In this document: positions 12,058 through 24,549 of the stretch, piece by piece | Position numbering within the stretch: position 1 is the first letter of the stretch | Layout: each line of letters opens with the position of its first letter | Assembly (NCBI GenBank): GCA_001414485.1 | Contig: LLEY01000134.1 | Span: 1-64,000 of the forward strand | Direction: 5' to 3' | DNA from: Calycina herbarum | Lineage: Eukaryota > Ascomycota > Leotiomycetes > Helotiales > Pezizellaceae | Length of the DNA: 64,000 nt | Notes under the pieces: model-generated | What the model was told of the DNA's origin: nothing | The model's database searches: none | The model's input: the letters and a program-made list of their open reading frames with translations, nothing else | Program-made: the position numbers and the translations under genes

Positions 12058-12097
12058 GGGCTTTTGCCAGGGACGTGCACTGACTAGGGACGTCGGT
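12058..12097 (-). repeat. Right terminal inverted repeat of pogo element
   Basis: Exact inverted match of 9920-9959; followed by TA. Confidence 0.9.
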
Positions 12098-12127
12098 TAA
12101 AGGGGCTTGTAAATTAAGCATCTCTGG

Positions 12128-13390
12128 CTACAACTGATCCTTATCCTGTCCCTGTCCTCCGACCGTTGTATCTGGCCAAGTGGAGGCCGATAATCCTTGG
12201 CCAGCCTTAGACAATGGGGCGAGCTTTGGCCTTTTGGCCCGCCTCGATTCCGTTTCTTGATCTTCTGATATAAATTTTCTGAAAGGATCTGCGTTCGAGT
12301 TGAGCTGGGAGTCGGGTGTGGCCACGGGCGCTATTCTGTGTGATTGGTTCGAGTCCAGTGGCTGATTGGGTTCCTGTACGTGATTGATTGAGAATCGCTG
12401 GCTAGGCCATCCTGCCCCGTCCTGATATTGGCTAAAGTCGAGCGGGTTTGGCATTTCTGGAGTGTCATTGCTACGTCTCTGCGAAAACGTGCGATTTAGA
12501 GAAGGCAATGGAAAATCGAGGCCATTAAGCGGAGGGAGACTTCGTGGAGACGCCGTTGACTGTTCTGTCTGAGGCAGCCTTACTTGATCTTGCAATATCG
12601 TATCGAAGCCATTGTGACCTCCTGCAATGTTTTCTGACCCATCTTTCTCCAGCCTTAGCTGATTTGTTGCGGTAGAGGGTAATGACAGCGGAACTTGAGA
12701 TAGCTTCGCAGTTTGTCGGAAAGTCTTTGGGAGATACAATTGGAGATCTAGCAAAGTTAACAATAACATGGCGACGTGCTAGAGTGCGATTGAAAACAAA
12801 CCTTGTCGTAACTCTAGCTTTTTAGTCAGCGCGCTGTCTCCTAGAATCTTGGATCTAGCCCTTAAAGCCCTTTCTGCCGCCCATGGAGGAATCACTAATT
12901 CAGGATAGTGTTTGTCGAAATACTGGCTGAGCACCTTCTGATTATCAAAGATCTCGTCAACCTTACTTAGAACAAATAACAAGCAGCAGAGGATGCCCAG
13001 ATCGAGGCGAAGAGACCAGTCGCTCCCTAAGAAACCCTTCTTAAATATGGTGTTGAAATTCCTTCTTTTAGAGGAGCCATCTGTATCTTTCTTGGGGGGG
13101 GGGGGGATTTTCAAAAGCATTGACAAATAGCGTTCGATGGGTGATGATCCATTCCAAGTGGGCCTTTAAATTGGCCTTCTCCCTATCAAGTTGAGATATG
13201 TGGTTCTCGACCTCGTTGATCGACGCAGAGCCAAATGCTTAAATGAATAGCAAAATATGGATATGAAAAGTGGTTGAGGTTGGGAGAAGAGGAATAGATT
13301 CAAAAGGATGCACTTCTTTCTGTACGGCTCGGAAGAGGACCTTGCCGAGAAAGGGCTCTCGAGGACAGGAGTTGTTTTCAGAAGCTCCAT
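12128..13390 (-). CDS. Putative coiled-coil nuclear protein, possible regulator
   Basis: Not recognised as a named family. Read from the right, a coiled coil with Leu/Ile at heptad spacing (NHISQLDREKANLKAHLEWI, about 13135-13200) leads through a proline run into a helical block ending AAERALRARSKILG and TKKLELRQ. After an intron (gtttgt...ttgttaac...gctag) comes a Ser/Pro/Gln-rich tail with a basic patch (SRRAKRPK) suggesting a nuclear signal, ending at TAG 12128-12130. The coiled coil resembles a leucine zipper, but I see no basic DNA-binding region before it. The first exon is uncertain; ATG 13388-13390 is a candidate. A run of 13 G (C on the coding strand) near 13094-13106 puts the two halves out of frame; 12 would join them. 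Confidence 0.45.
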
Positions 13391-13673
13391 TTCCACGCGT
13401 GAATAGAAGTGGATGACGCGGGTGTCGAAGAAGGAGCGAGTAGGTATAGCAGTTGATATGGCTTGCCAAGGCGTGGCGGCTCGAAGTGTGGGGTAAAAGG
13501 TGTGGAGATTGGTGTAACTGACACACGTGATCAAATATTCCACAAGTAGCTGACGGTGCACGTGCCAATTTTGAGCTACCGTATTTCCTGTAACACAGCA
13601 GCTCCCGGAATCTTCGTTTTAAGACTTTACCGCTTCACTCTATATTAACAATACCACTTCACGCTGACCGACA
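13391..13673. promoter_or_regulatory. Short divergent intergenic region
   Basis: Only about 280 bp separates the candidate start of the minus-strand coiled-coil gene from the plus-strand MFS gene, so the two may share a promoter. No specific operator is recognisable. Confidence 0.3.
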
Positions 13674-15477
13674 ATGAACCAACTAAATAAAATGTCTTGG
13701 TCCGGCTTCCATTCTCGCATCGACGTTTTACTGCTTTTCGCGTTGATGGCCGTTATCAGCCTTTCGGTACGGCTTCTGAATTTACCTCTCAACCGCATAA
13801 TCGAGTTGCGTTGTTGCAACGACTTCTACCGGCAACATGACCGTTCTTTATTTGACTCCCATGGAAATATCCCTGAGAGATTTTGCAAAATCGACGAAGT
13901 ACAGAAAAAGCTGGCATGGCTTGGAAGCTTAATAGATATCTCTCTCGTTGTTTGCGGTGAGTCCTCGCTCTGCAGTAATGATGCCATATACTGATTACTT
14001 ACAGATCTTGCTGTTGCCATTCCATTTGGGACGATTTCCGATCGTTTAGGCCGGAGGCTTACTCTTTTCTTGAATACCTCAGCTACTGCATGCATGTTTG
14101 CGTGGTTTCTGTTGGTTGGTAAGACGCCACAATTCCTACTGCTAAGAGAAATAATGTTTTGATATTTTTTGCAGGCAAACTCGATTATGTATTTCCCGTG
14201 GAGGCCATGATTGCTGGGCCATTTTTTACTCTTTTTGGTGGAGGTGCTTGTGTTCTCGCATCAACAGTCTTTGCTTATCTGTCAGAATTTGCTACAGACA
14301 CTCCGACCAGGTTTGTTCAACTTGGTTGTACCGTCAGAATACTACTAAACCTTTGCTATAGAACATCCTATTTTTCGCTCATGTCCTCAATGTCATATGT
14401 ATTCGCTTTGCTTGGTCCATTTCTTGCCTCAGTAATGATGTCTCACAATCTGTACCTACCATTCTATTTAGGCCTCGCCTTATTGGTTGGAGCACTGCCA
14501 ACTATTCGTGTCCTCCCACGGCCAGCGCTTCCTAGCAACTTAACAGCTGAAACGATCGCCAGCAATATCGAGGACGATACCGAGGAAACACCTTTGACTC
14601 GGGCAGCCATAAGTTATCCACCGCCACCTAAATCTCCGGAGGCGAGTTCAAGCATCTTACAGAGAATCTGGTTGGAATTGAGAGAAATCGCACAGCTTCT
14701 GACAAGGAGAGCAAATATGAAATGGCTTCTAGTCGCCGAATTGATCTTGGGCATGGCTAGCACTAGTATTGGTATACTTGTGCTCTACATCTCGAACCGT
14801 TATAACAAGACATTTGCAGAAGTCAGTATTAGAGTCTTGTACTTGAATTCCACTAATTATTTCCTGTAGGTGGGCTACGTACTTTCTCTTAAGGCTGCTG
14901 TCAACATCTTCCTTCTTGTGGTCATTATTCCTACTCTTTCAAAACTTTGGTTGAGTAGATATCCTGAGTCACACGTCACTGCGAGTTTTTTTTGGAGCTA
15001 AGATTAGCCTTTTACTATGTGGTATTGGAATGATTTTTATTGGTTTAGCTCCCACATTATGGGCAGCTATCACTGGTAAGCGCATTATACGAAATACACA
15101 TGGATGCTAACACGTTATAGCGATGATTGTATATACCCTAGGTACTGCGGCGCCTGTATTCATCATGTCTCTTATCAAATCACCTGTCGTATCAGCCAAG
15201 GATGACAGCACTAGTGGTCGGGACTTCAGTATTTTTTTCATAGTGAAAGAAGTTGGAGTACTGGTTGGAACACCGTTGTTGACTGCACTCTGGGTTCAGG
15301 GACTCGAGGTTGGTGGACTCGAATTTGGGCTTCCTTTCTTTGTCACTTCTGTAGATCACACCCTACGTTGCTGCTGAATGAACTTTACTAATATATTTCC
15401 AGATCCTATATATTCTCGGTCTTGCCTTAGTTTGGAATCTTCAGGTCAGATGGTGCATGTCAGAAGTCGAGAGCTAG
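13674..15477 (+). pseudogene. MFS transporter, seven exons with one-base frameshift
   Basis: Exons: 13674-13956, 14005-14118, 14175-14310, 14362-14821, 14870-15075, 15121-15350 and 15403-15477, all GT..AG and in phase. The product would be about 500 residues with multiple hydrophobic helices. The MFS motif A appears as GTISDRLGRR between helices 2 and 3, preceded by the loop FCKIDEVQKKLAWL, and a long cytosolic loop (NIEDDTEETPLTRAAIS) splits two six-helix halves. Exon 5 contains eight T (ending about 14993); seven would keep the frame, and the exon total is 1504 nt, one more than a multiple of three. Either the gene is disabled, or the base is an assembly error. MFS pumps of this kind often lie in metabolite clusters, consistent with the PKS nearby; the substrate is unknown. 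A second ATG lies at 13692. Confidence 0.8.
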
Positions 15478-15633
15478 GTGGAATAAGGTTCTAATTCTCG
15501 CATGCTTGTTCCTTACAGGAAACCTTGCTTTACAAGATGTACCATTACTATTATTTTGAGAAAACCGATCACTAAGTATTGAACGATTCTTGACTTTATG
15601 GCGGTTCCGACCGTATCAGTGATTGGGCCTCAG

Positions 15634-16080
15634 TGTAACGAAACTCAAACGAACTAAACAAAGATGACTAAGTCTCGAAGGTTAGTATGCAGGTAAGAAG
15701 TACAGATGCGCCGGGTTGTTCACTTGGAAATAAACTCGTTACTTATATCAAAGATGTTAAACAAGATGATAAGATTGATAACTAAAGTTGAGCACGAAGC
15801 TCCTATCTAATAGCAGACGTGCCAGTCTTATATAGAACTGTAGTCTCCCGTTCCAGTCGCTCTAGTCGCTCGCCCTGATCGCTTCAGTCGACAGGCGACT
15901 CAGGCGACTCAGGCGACTCAGGCGACTAAGTCACGTGATGCTTCTTACCAAAAGAAATCCATAGATCGCTTAGCTAGTCTAAGGATCCCTCTTTTGCTTA
16001 TAAGAGTTTCTAATAGTGCTTAACCTGTCAGGGCGCCGCCTAGTCTTCACTTATCACATGTTTATATATAATTCGTAACA
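15634..16080 (-). repeat. gypsy-1 left LTR (447 bp)
   Basis: Starts tgtaacgaaac and ends attcgtaaca. Contains four aggcgact units (15893-15927); the right LTR has three, which accounts for the 9-bp length difference. The outer half keeps CA/TG dinucleotides; the inner end has lost them. Confidence 0.9.
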
Positions 16081-19000
16081 CTATCCCCTTCTTAGCCTAG
16101 CGTATCCCTACGCTTAAGTACGACCTAAGAAATACCGTTAGAAGGCTATTAGCTCTCTCTTACTATAATGTTTTTAATAACACTATCTATAAAAGATAAA
16201 CTAAAACAAAATCGTATTAATAACACTCTCTATATTAATTAAGTAGGATTTAAAATATTCTCTTATACTCGCTGTCTTACTTCTACGTCTAGCTGCTAAT
16301 ATATATCTATTACTAGAGGTAAGAAATGTTTCGAGTATACTAGGAAGAGTAAAACTTATAATATTAAGAAGTAAAATCGAATACTCTTAACTTTTAAGTA
16401 GGAATCTCTTAACACGTAGAAACGCTGTCTATAGGTTAAGGAGGAGACGGCTTATTAGGCCTAAGAAAAAGCCTTTTAAGCCTAGTAGGAAGTAATATTA
16501 AAAGTTCTCTATCTTCGAGTATAGTAACGTCTTCTTAATAAGTAAGAACAATAGATACTTTGTTAAGAACTTAGTACTCTTTAGAAGCTAGATAAGGCTA
16601 AGGAGAAGGAGGAAAAGGAAAAAGAAGAGAAGGAAAGAAGAGAGAAAGCTGCCAGGCTAGCTGTCTACTCTACCTCTACTGCTTCTAACTCTGCTTTTAA
16701 CCTAGGTCTTAATCCTAGTTTTCTTAAGGTCTTTCTTATCGATTACCTAATATAGGCAACCTTAGGTTTTAATAGTAGAAGTTCTAAAGTTCCTCTAAGT
16801 ACTAGTTAATATTTTCTCTAGGTTCTTAAGTATTCTTTAAGTATAGGTAATCTAACTATTTAATTAAATACTTAATCTTATCTCTAATAATCTTATAGTT
16901 AAGAATTCTTTTAACTTTATATTTAGTGTTTAAATTAACTAGTTGAATTTCTATAAATAGAGCTAGTAGTGCTTCTAGTAGTGCTAGTTCGAGTAGGGAT
17001 ATATAGAATACTAGGTAGATGTTTATTATCCTTAGTAGTACTAATTTATAATTTAAAGGTCTCTTAACTTATTTAATTTTAAATAGTTTAAGTTTTTTAT
17101 AATCTAGTTTATTACTTAGTCTTTTTATATTAATATTTTTCTATACTAAGTAGACTTTATCTCTCTCTTTTAACGTTAGCTTCTAACTACGTTGTTTGTT
17201 ATAGTAGTATATATTTCTTTTAGCTATGAATTATAAATCCTTTATAAGTTCCTTATATAGCTCTTTAATTTTTAAGATATAAATATAAGTAAGCTAGTTA
17301 TTAATAGTCGTAGATAGCGGTTCTTAATATACTAATAATTTATATCTAAAATTAGTATAGAATAGTATAATAAGTGTTATTTCTATTACTAAACTATTAT
17401 AGGTAAACTATACTAAGAGTAGTAGTTCTACCTAGTTATCTTACTAGTAGTTTATATAATAATAAAGGTATATTTTAACTACTTAATTTATCTATTTATT
17501 TCCTTTATTTATTTAAGAGTAAAAAGCTATAGAAAGCTTTCTTTTCGTACCTAATCGTTCTATAAGAGTAATCTAAAATTTCAAGGTAAAGAGCTTATCT
17601 CTGTTTAAGAGTATTTTTTTAAGTAGTCTATATCTTAAGACTACTTTCTTAAGGAATACGAATACTAATTCCTTAGCTATACTTAACTCTATATATACTA
17701 TTAGAATTATATACTTTATAAGTTGTTTTATAATAACTAGGATTACGTTATATCTAACTCCTATTATTAAATCTTTAGATTTTAGTAATTTAATAATAAA
17801 ATCTATAGATATTAATTTCTAAGGTATCTATAATATTAGAGTAGTGTTTATTTATCTATAAGAAGTATAGTAGGAAGCCTTATTCCTAGTATAGGTATTA
17901 TATTCTACTATTACCTTCTTAACTATTATAGATAACTGATTAATATAGTAGTATTATCTTATTCTCTAGAGGGTTCTATAAATTCCTTAGTATTTATAAG
18001 TAGGTATAGTATAATATTCCTATATAAATTCCTTTATATATAAGCTAGAAACCTATAATTTCCCTTTTATATACTAGTTATAACCTTTATATATATTTTA
18101 AATTTTATCTATCTAAATATCGTTTATTACTACTATCTTATATATAATAGGTACTAAGTCTCTATTCTTAAGAGTTTTTAAGATTATAATCTTCTTATAC
18201 TTTTTATTTCCCTTATATCTAGGTTTTTAGCTAAGAGTATTAGCTTAAGTATTTAACGTTCTCTTTATATATTAAATAATAATATTAAATCCTCTTAATA
18301 TCTCTAACTATCTAGCTAATTATCTTATTATAAGTTCCTTAGTTATTATAAACGTCTTAAGGTTTTTATAGTTAGATAAAACTATAACTTAGTATTTTAT
18401 TAACTATAAATAAATTCTCTAGTATTCTAAAGCTAATACTATAGTAAGTAATTCTTTATTAAAGATACTATAGTTTTATTATACTAGGTTAAATGTTTTA
18501 GAATAATATATAATAGGTATAAGTTTTCTCTTATTATTTAGTTATAAGTAAATTATACCTACTACTATATTTAAGACGTCTATTTTAATCGTACTAGGTT
18601 TATCTATATTAAAATCGTATAAAATAGGCTTTTTTATAAATTTTACTTTAATTTTCTAAAAAGTATCTTCTATCTATTTATTTTATATAAACTTAATAGC
18701 TTTCTTAACTAGTACTAATATTAGTTTAGTAATCTTTATATAGTTTTAGATAAATAGATAGTAAAAGTTTATAAATCTAAAGAAAGACTATATATCTTTT
18801 ATATTCTCTAGTAATTTCTAGTTTAAGATATCTTAGATCTTTACTAGATCTATTTCTATTTTTCCTAAGCTAAATACCTATCCTAGGAAAAGTATCTAAG
18901 TTACTCTAAACTTATATTTTAAGAGTTTTAACTAAGAGTTTACTTTTATAAGTTATTTTAAAACTTCTTTAATATATCTCTTATATTCTTCTTTTTTTTT

Positions 19001-22000
19001 TAAGAAGATTAGGATATTATCTAGGTAATAAATTACTATTACTCTTAGAAGATCTCTTAAAATATTATTATTTTATCTCTAATATATAGCTAGCGTGTTA
19101 TATAGTCTAAATAATATAACTATATATTTATAAAGGCCTAATAGTAAGGTAAATACTATCTTCTATTTGTCTCTAACTTTTATTTATATAAGTTTATAAG
19201 CGTTTTATTAATCTAGTTTCGTAAATCGTACTACCTTACTTAACTTATTCTATAAGTATTAGCTAGGTAGTAGCAGATAAGCGTTCTTAACTATAGTATA
19301 ATTTACTTTTTAATAATTAATATATACTCTTCTATTTAAGTTATCTTTCTTTTTAATAATAAGTATATTTAAAGTAATTAGTAACTTAGATCTTCTAATA
19401 TATCCCTTCTTAATACCTTTCTTTATATAACTTTCTATTCTTTATAGGCTTTTCTAGTTATATAACTAAAGCTTTTATTTTAAAAAGTAATAACCCTCTT
19501 TTAATTTAATCTTATAATCTTATAAGCAATGTTTTAGTAAGGCTTACAAGTCTTCTAGGTTTTTAAACAAAGCCTTAAATTCTCTATATTATATAGATAT
19601 TTTATTATCAGCTTTCTTACTAATCTATAGAAGACCTTAGGTAAGGTGTCCTAGTACTTTAGAAGAGGTAGTACTAACCTTGTTCTAGCTTTGAAGTTAT
19701 AAATATAAACCTATATATTTATATTAACTAAAGGTTATTATTCTAGCCTTCTAGTCGATTTCTAGATTATGTTCCTAAATCTATAGTATACTAAGTATTA
19801 CTTCCTTACTCTCTATTTTAATAATATCGAATTATATATTTAAATAGTATCTTTTAATATTAACTTTTACTAGAATAGTTTACTAATTAATAATTCTATT
19901 TTAGTATATAATATCTATTCTATTAACTACTCCTAGTCGATATAGTCTTATCCCTTTAATTAGAACGTTTAGCTTCTTTTAAGCTATTAGAAAGATAAAG
20001 TTACTTATTACTCCTAAGTCTATTATAACTTATAACTTTCTCTCTTATATTTCTATAGTTATTACTAACTATCTTTCTTTTAAAGTAGTATTTAACTTTA
20101 CTTTAATATATTAGACTTTAAAAGATCGATTTTCTTAATTATAATTCTTTCTCTTCTTATTCTTATACTATAAAAAGAATCTTACTCTTTCCTTATTAGT
20201 ATATACTACCTTATATACTAATCTATATTCTACGATTCCTATAGTTTTAGGAATTCCTCTTATAAACTGCTTTAGTATTTATTTATAATTATATTAAATC
20301 TATTTATAACTAGTTTCTAAAATAGCTTCTATAAACTATAGTTCTCTTATATATAGATAATCTAAAGTAGCCTCTAATATACTTATCTCTAGTTTTATAT
20401 AATAAACCTTAAATATATAGTCTTTTAAATTCTTTTCCTTAACTATTTAAATCTAGGACTAAGGAAAGAATACTACTCCTTCTTTATCTAATAATACTAC
20501 CTCGTATATCTAATAATATTCTACTATTCTAGTAAGTTCTAGTAATATTCCTTTAAACCGTTTCTATAATAACTAGTCTAAGGTTAAACTTAGTTTATAT
20601 TATATCTATTATACTATTATTTCTTAAATTGTTTCTATAAACTATAGTTCTCTTATTAATAGATAGTATAATTCTTCTAGTTCTGTTTTAGCCTATCTAG
20701 TTATATTAAGCTCTCTTTACTCCTAGAATAGTATACTAAACAGTTATTATAAGTTATATTTTCTAAATACTAGCTTATTATTTCTAATTAATATAACTAT
20801 AATATAATACTTAAATTCCTTTAGTATAACATCTTTAGATAGTATCTTAAGGAAAGAGGTTTTAATTCGTCTCTTAAATCCTATTAGAACTTACTATATC
20901 TATATACTGCTTTTATCTAAAATATTATATATTCTCTATATATCCTCTACTTTAGAGTAGCTAGGTTTTTTAATTAGTTATCGTTCCTGTTCTAGTTCTT
21001 TCCCTTTAATAGTTTTCTATCTAGTAATTAAGCTAACTAGAGTTATTATTTTAGGGTTATTACTTATAATTATATATATTATTAAGATAGTTAAGTTAAC
21101 TCCTTATATTATATAAGAACTCTAGAAGTCTAGTTTCTAGTTATTAATATATACTTATTAATTTCCTTATTTAAATATTCTAAAAAAGACCTAAGTTTCT
21201 CTAACTTTAGAATCTTTATTTCTAACTTCTTCTTCTAAACTAGAAGATAAGTCTAATGTCTCTAAAGAACTAGTTGATAGTAGTAATTCGTATTTTACTT
21301 AAAGAGGTTACTTAGATTCTATTACTAATTATATATTATAATATTCTTTAAGAAGTAGATCTCTATTATTATTAATATCTTATATACTACTAATTCCTTT
21401 ATTATTTTTAATCTAGGTTCTATATTCTTAAGCTTTAAGCTCCTTATTTATAAGTTTAATATAATTAGTTAAGACTACCTATTATTAAATAGTAGTATTA
21501 ATTTATTTCTTTCTCTTAGAGTCTTTCTTCTTACTATACTTATTTACTCTATAACTTAGTAGGCTATAATTATAATATAAGTTCTACTTATATTAACGAT
21601 TTTACTCTTTCTAGGAAAGTCCTTCTTTCTTTAGAAAGGTTTTCTTCTATATAGTATTTACCTTCTTACTATGTTTATTAGTATAAGAGTACTTCTACTT
21701 TCCTAACCCTTTACTCTTTTCTCTATATCTAGGGTTACTCTTTTTAAATTTATATAAGTAGTTATCTAGCTAAATAACTTCTTTAATTATACCTATAATA
21801 GTTAAGAACTATATATTCTATTTAGCTATTTCCTTATAGATATATACCTTTAATCTTCTATAAAAAAGTTCTATAAGAGTAATAGTATTCTATTCTAACT
21901 TCGTTTTATAATATTGAAATTTATTAGTATAATCTATTACTAATCCGGTCTAGTATAATTCTAAAAGCTTATATACAGCTATTTAGATTATATTAAAGTC

Positions 22001-22496
22001 TTTAAAGACTTTTCTAATAGTTACTTTAAATCCTTTCTAAGATTTAAATATAATCTTAGTTAATTCTATCTTTCTATCTTTATCTTTATTCTTAAAGAAG
22101 TCCTCTAAGTATAGCTAGGCCTATTCTAATACTGCTCCTCTAAGGTAGAAGATAGCAAAGATAGTTCGTAAGTTATAATTACCTTTAAACTTATTAGAGT
22201 TAAAGTTAAAGTAGATGTCTATTTAGAAAAGAAATAAGTCGAGTTCCTTTCGCTTTCTATAATACGTATCTAGTATCTTAACTTTAATAGACTTAAGTAC
22301 TTCGACCTTATAGAGCTCGGGGGCGTCTACTATACTAACATTGTCGTCGTTCCTAGTTAACTATATACTAGTAGGTGTCCTTCCAGTCGCGCTTCTAGAT
22401 ATACCTATAACGTTAACTCGACTAGTATTCGAGCTAGCTACTACGGCGGGGGTTACTAGAGCTATAGTAACTGAACTTTTAAGCAGGTGCTTAAAG

Positions 22497-22934
22497 TGTA
22501 ATAAAACTTAAATAAACTAAATAAAGATGACTAAGTCTTAAAGGTTAGTATATAGGTAAGAAGTATAGATACGCTAGGTTGTTTACTTAGAAGTGAACTC
22601 GTTACTTATATTAAAGATATTAAATAAGATAATAAGATTAATAACTAAAGTTAAGCACGAAGCTCCTATCTAATAGCAGACGTGCCAGTCTTATATAGAA
22701 CTGTAGTCTCCCGTTCTAGTCGCTCTAGTCGCTCGCCCTGATCGCTTCAGTCGACAGGCGACTCAGGCGACTCAGGCGACTAAGTCACGTGATGCTTCTT
22801 ACCAAAAGAAATCCATAGATCGCTTAGCTAGTCTAAGGATCCCTCTTTTGCTTATAAGAGTTTCCGATAGTGCTTAACCTGTCAGGGCGCCGCCTGGTCT
22901 TCACTCATCACATGTTCACACGTGATTCGTGACA
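22497..22934 (-). repeat. gypsy-1 right LTR (438 bp)
   Basis: Starts tgtaataaaac and ends gattcgtgaca. Here the inner (left) portion is RIP-mutated and the outer portion intact, the mirror of the left LTR. Confidence 0.9.
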
Positions 22935-22939
22935 CTCAG

Positions 22940-23486
22940 CTACCAAATCAAGCTGAACGGACCACGGAAGTAGCTCTAACCGGCAAATTGATCATCTTAG
23001 TCTTAGTAAACTGTTATGGTGGGGATCAAAGAATAGATTGTTCGCAAGGAGAGAAGAGAGAGGCTCTTCGTACTCCTTGGCTATTTATGTATCTATGGAA
23101 GGATACATCCGCAATCTCGCTTAGCGAGCCACTTGAGCGAGCCTATTCACTAACTCAAAAACTCTTACATAAGCTCTTAGTACGATGACTATCCAGACCT
23201 CAGTAGATCATACAGACCTCCGCTTTTGAGCACGTACATCAGGATAGAGCTTGGCGATGAAGGACAGAGCTGGGCGATGCTCTTGGCCATTGTACGAGCT
23301 CTATATTCATCTCGTGCTCTGTATATCTCCTTGCTCCTGAGCTCTGCCTTCTTGAAATAGGCTCATGTGTTTGCTCAAGCGTTGTGTACTTGACCAACGA
23401 CAATTTAAAATTGCATTTCCCTCTTAAGTAACTATCGACTGACAAACAACAAAATCCAGACATCTTATCAAACTCTTAATTCCGTC
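22940..23486. other. Intergenic, no gene recognised
   Basis: Normal base composition returns directly after the gypsy-1 target duplication. No gene is supported. Confidence 0.4.
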
Positions 23487-24174
23487 TCAACCATGCACTG
23501 AGCAACAATACTTGCAACCCCTGACAACTTTATTCCCATCAAGATCGAATTGCCATCCAACATTGGCAACTCCTCCCTCAAGATCATTTTTAGGAACCAG
23601 CACACTGACTCTACCAATATTTGTCTCTATCATCGATCGAGACTCCTCTAATGATATGCTAGGGTCCATCTTCGTGATTCCAAATTGACCGGCTAAGTTG
23701 TGCGTGCGGAGAAAACCACCCAGCTCATCGATGAATAAAGAAGGAACCACATTATGTTGAGGCCTTTTCACTTCGGGGTCAAAGCTGAATTCGAATGGGA
23801 GAAGCTTATCATCGAAGAACGCCCATGACTTGGCGGCAATTTTATCTTTGAGGGCATCGTCGACTTCTCGAAGCGGCCAAGGTGTTGCGATAGCACCGCA
23901 TTCAACGAGGCTCTCGCCAGGCTCTAGGTCGAAGTGACGACGATTTAGGTAAAGGGAGAAATCTTTGTGGACATTGTGCTTGATGAAGATTCGGCTAGTA
24001 GCCCAAGTTAGTGACCACCTTTTCTTAGCGCGTAGATAAGGCCAACCCAATTTGGTCGAACATAGTTTCAGATAGCGGATTCTCCCTTTTCTCTCTGAAG
24101 ATAGCTTTGTCTTCTGGGAGTCTCCGCCAGATATCGTCCGTATACATATTAAGTCCGCCCAAGTGGACTTCCAT
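23487..24174 (-). CDS. Protein of unknown function, 211 aa, two exons
   Basis: Exons 24047-24174 and 23487-23994 join across a 52-nt intron (gttggc...cactaac...actag), giving 636 nt including the stop. The start MEVHLGGLNMYTDD is the first ATG of the open frame after an in-phase upstream stretch without family character; an internal Met ten residues on is an alternative. The protein is soluble-looking, with HFDLEPGESLVECGAIATPWPL and a Cys-rich end (GCKYCCSVHG). I do not recognise a domain. It lies 375 bp downstream of, and on the same strand as, the truncated end of the PKS, so it may be a cluster tailoring gene or a gene brought next to the break. Confidence 0.65.
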
Positions 24175-24549
24175 GGTGATGCTAGGCGGCTGAATTGCTG
24201 ATGTAACTAATTGTATTCGGTAGGAACTTGCTTTATCTTGTCGAAGTTGATGATTTACCGTATGATGAAGACGAATGGCAAAGATGGTTGACCATGAGGC
24301 TTTATGAGGGTACGAGCAGTCCTGCTGACAGAGCCTCATGTTGTAATTCGCCCTTCGGACTTTATGCTGTACCCCGCTTTGTCTAGAGATGCTCCGTCGA
24401 TAGTAGAAATGTAGCTATCCGGCTAAATAGTAGCTGCAAGACTACGTAATCTACGGTAAATTATTTGGCTGCCGTTTCTTGATTTTATATTCAGTGAACT
24501 AAAGCGTAAGGATAGTGAGCGTTTCACCGAATAGCATATTTGCCGCTTT
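24175..24549. other. Gap between broken PKS end and next gene
   Basis: No PKS-like peptide (methyltransferase, enoylreductase, ketoreductase or carrier domain) is visible in any minus-strand frame here, although a complete reducing PKS should continue in this direction. Confidence 0.5.

Larger units (their letters stand above)
9920..12097 (-). mobile_element. pogo/Fot1-family DNA transposon, 2.18 kb
   Basis: Perfect 40-bp terminal inverted repeats (9920-9959 and 12058-12097, beginning accgacgtccctagtc) are flanked by the TA target duplication typical of the Tc1/mariner-pogo group (9918-9919 and 12098-12099). Between them is a minus-strand DDE transposase with nonsense mutations. The right end lies 28 bp from the stop codon of the neighbouring gene, so it inserted in that gene's 3' region. 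The identical inverted repeats suggest recent insertion, although the transposase is already broken. Confidence 0.9.
15634..22934 (-). mobile_element. gypsy-1: Ty3/gypsy chromovirus, RIP-mutated
   Basis: A 7.3-kb LTR retrotransposon with 5-bp target duplication CTCAG (15629-15633 and 22935-22939). LTRs run TG..CA. The polypurine tract (complement of ctatccccttctt) borders the left LTR, so it reads on the minus strand. The interior is AT-rich, nearly free of CA/TG dinucleotides and full of stops, the mark of RIP. The reverse transcriptase box is readable on the minus strand as YYLDN at 19016-19030, with the second catalytic Asp changed to Asn. Its interior is homologous to gypsy-2 and gypsy-3 but its LTR core is different. 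Confidence 0.92.

Noticed and set aside
15893..15927. Short direct repeats as a CRISPR-like array
   Set aside because: Four 9-bp head-to-tail units without spacers, inside an LTR of a eukaryotic retroelement.
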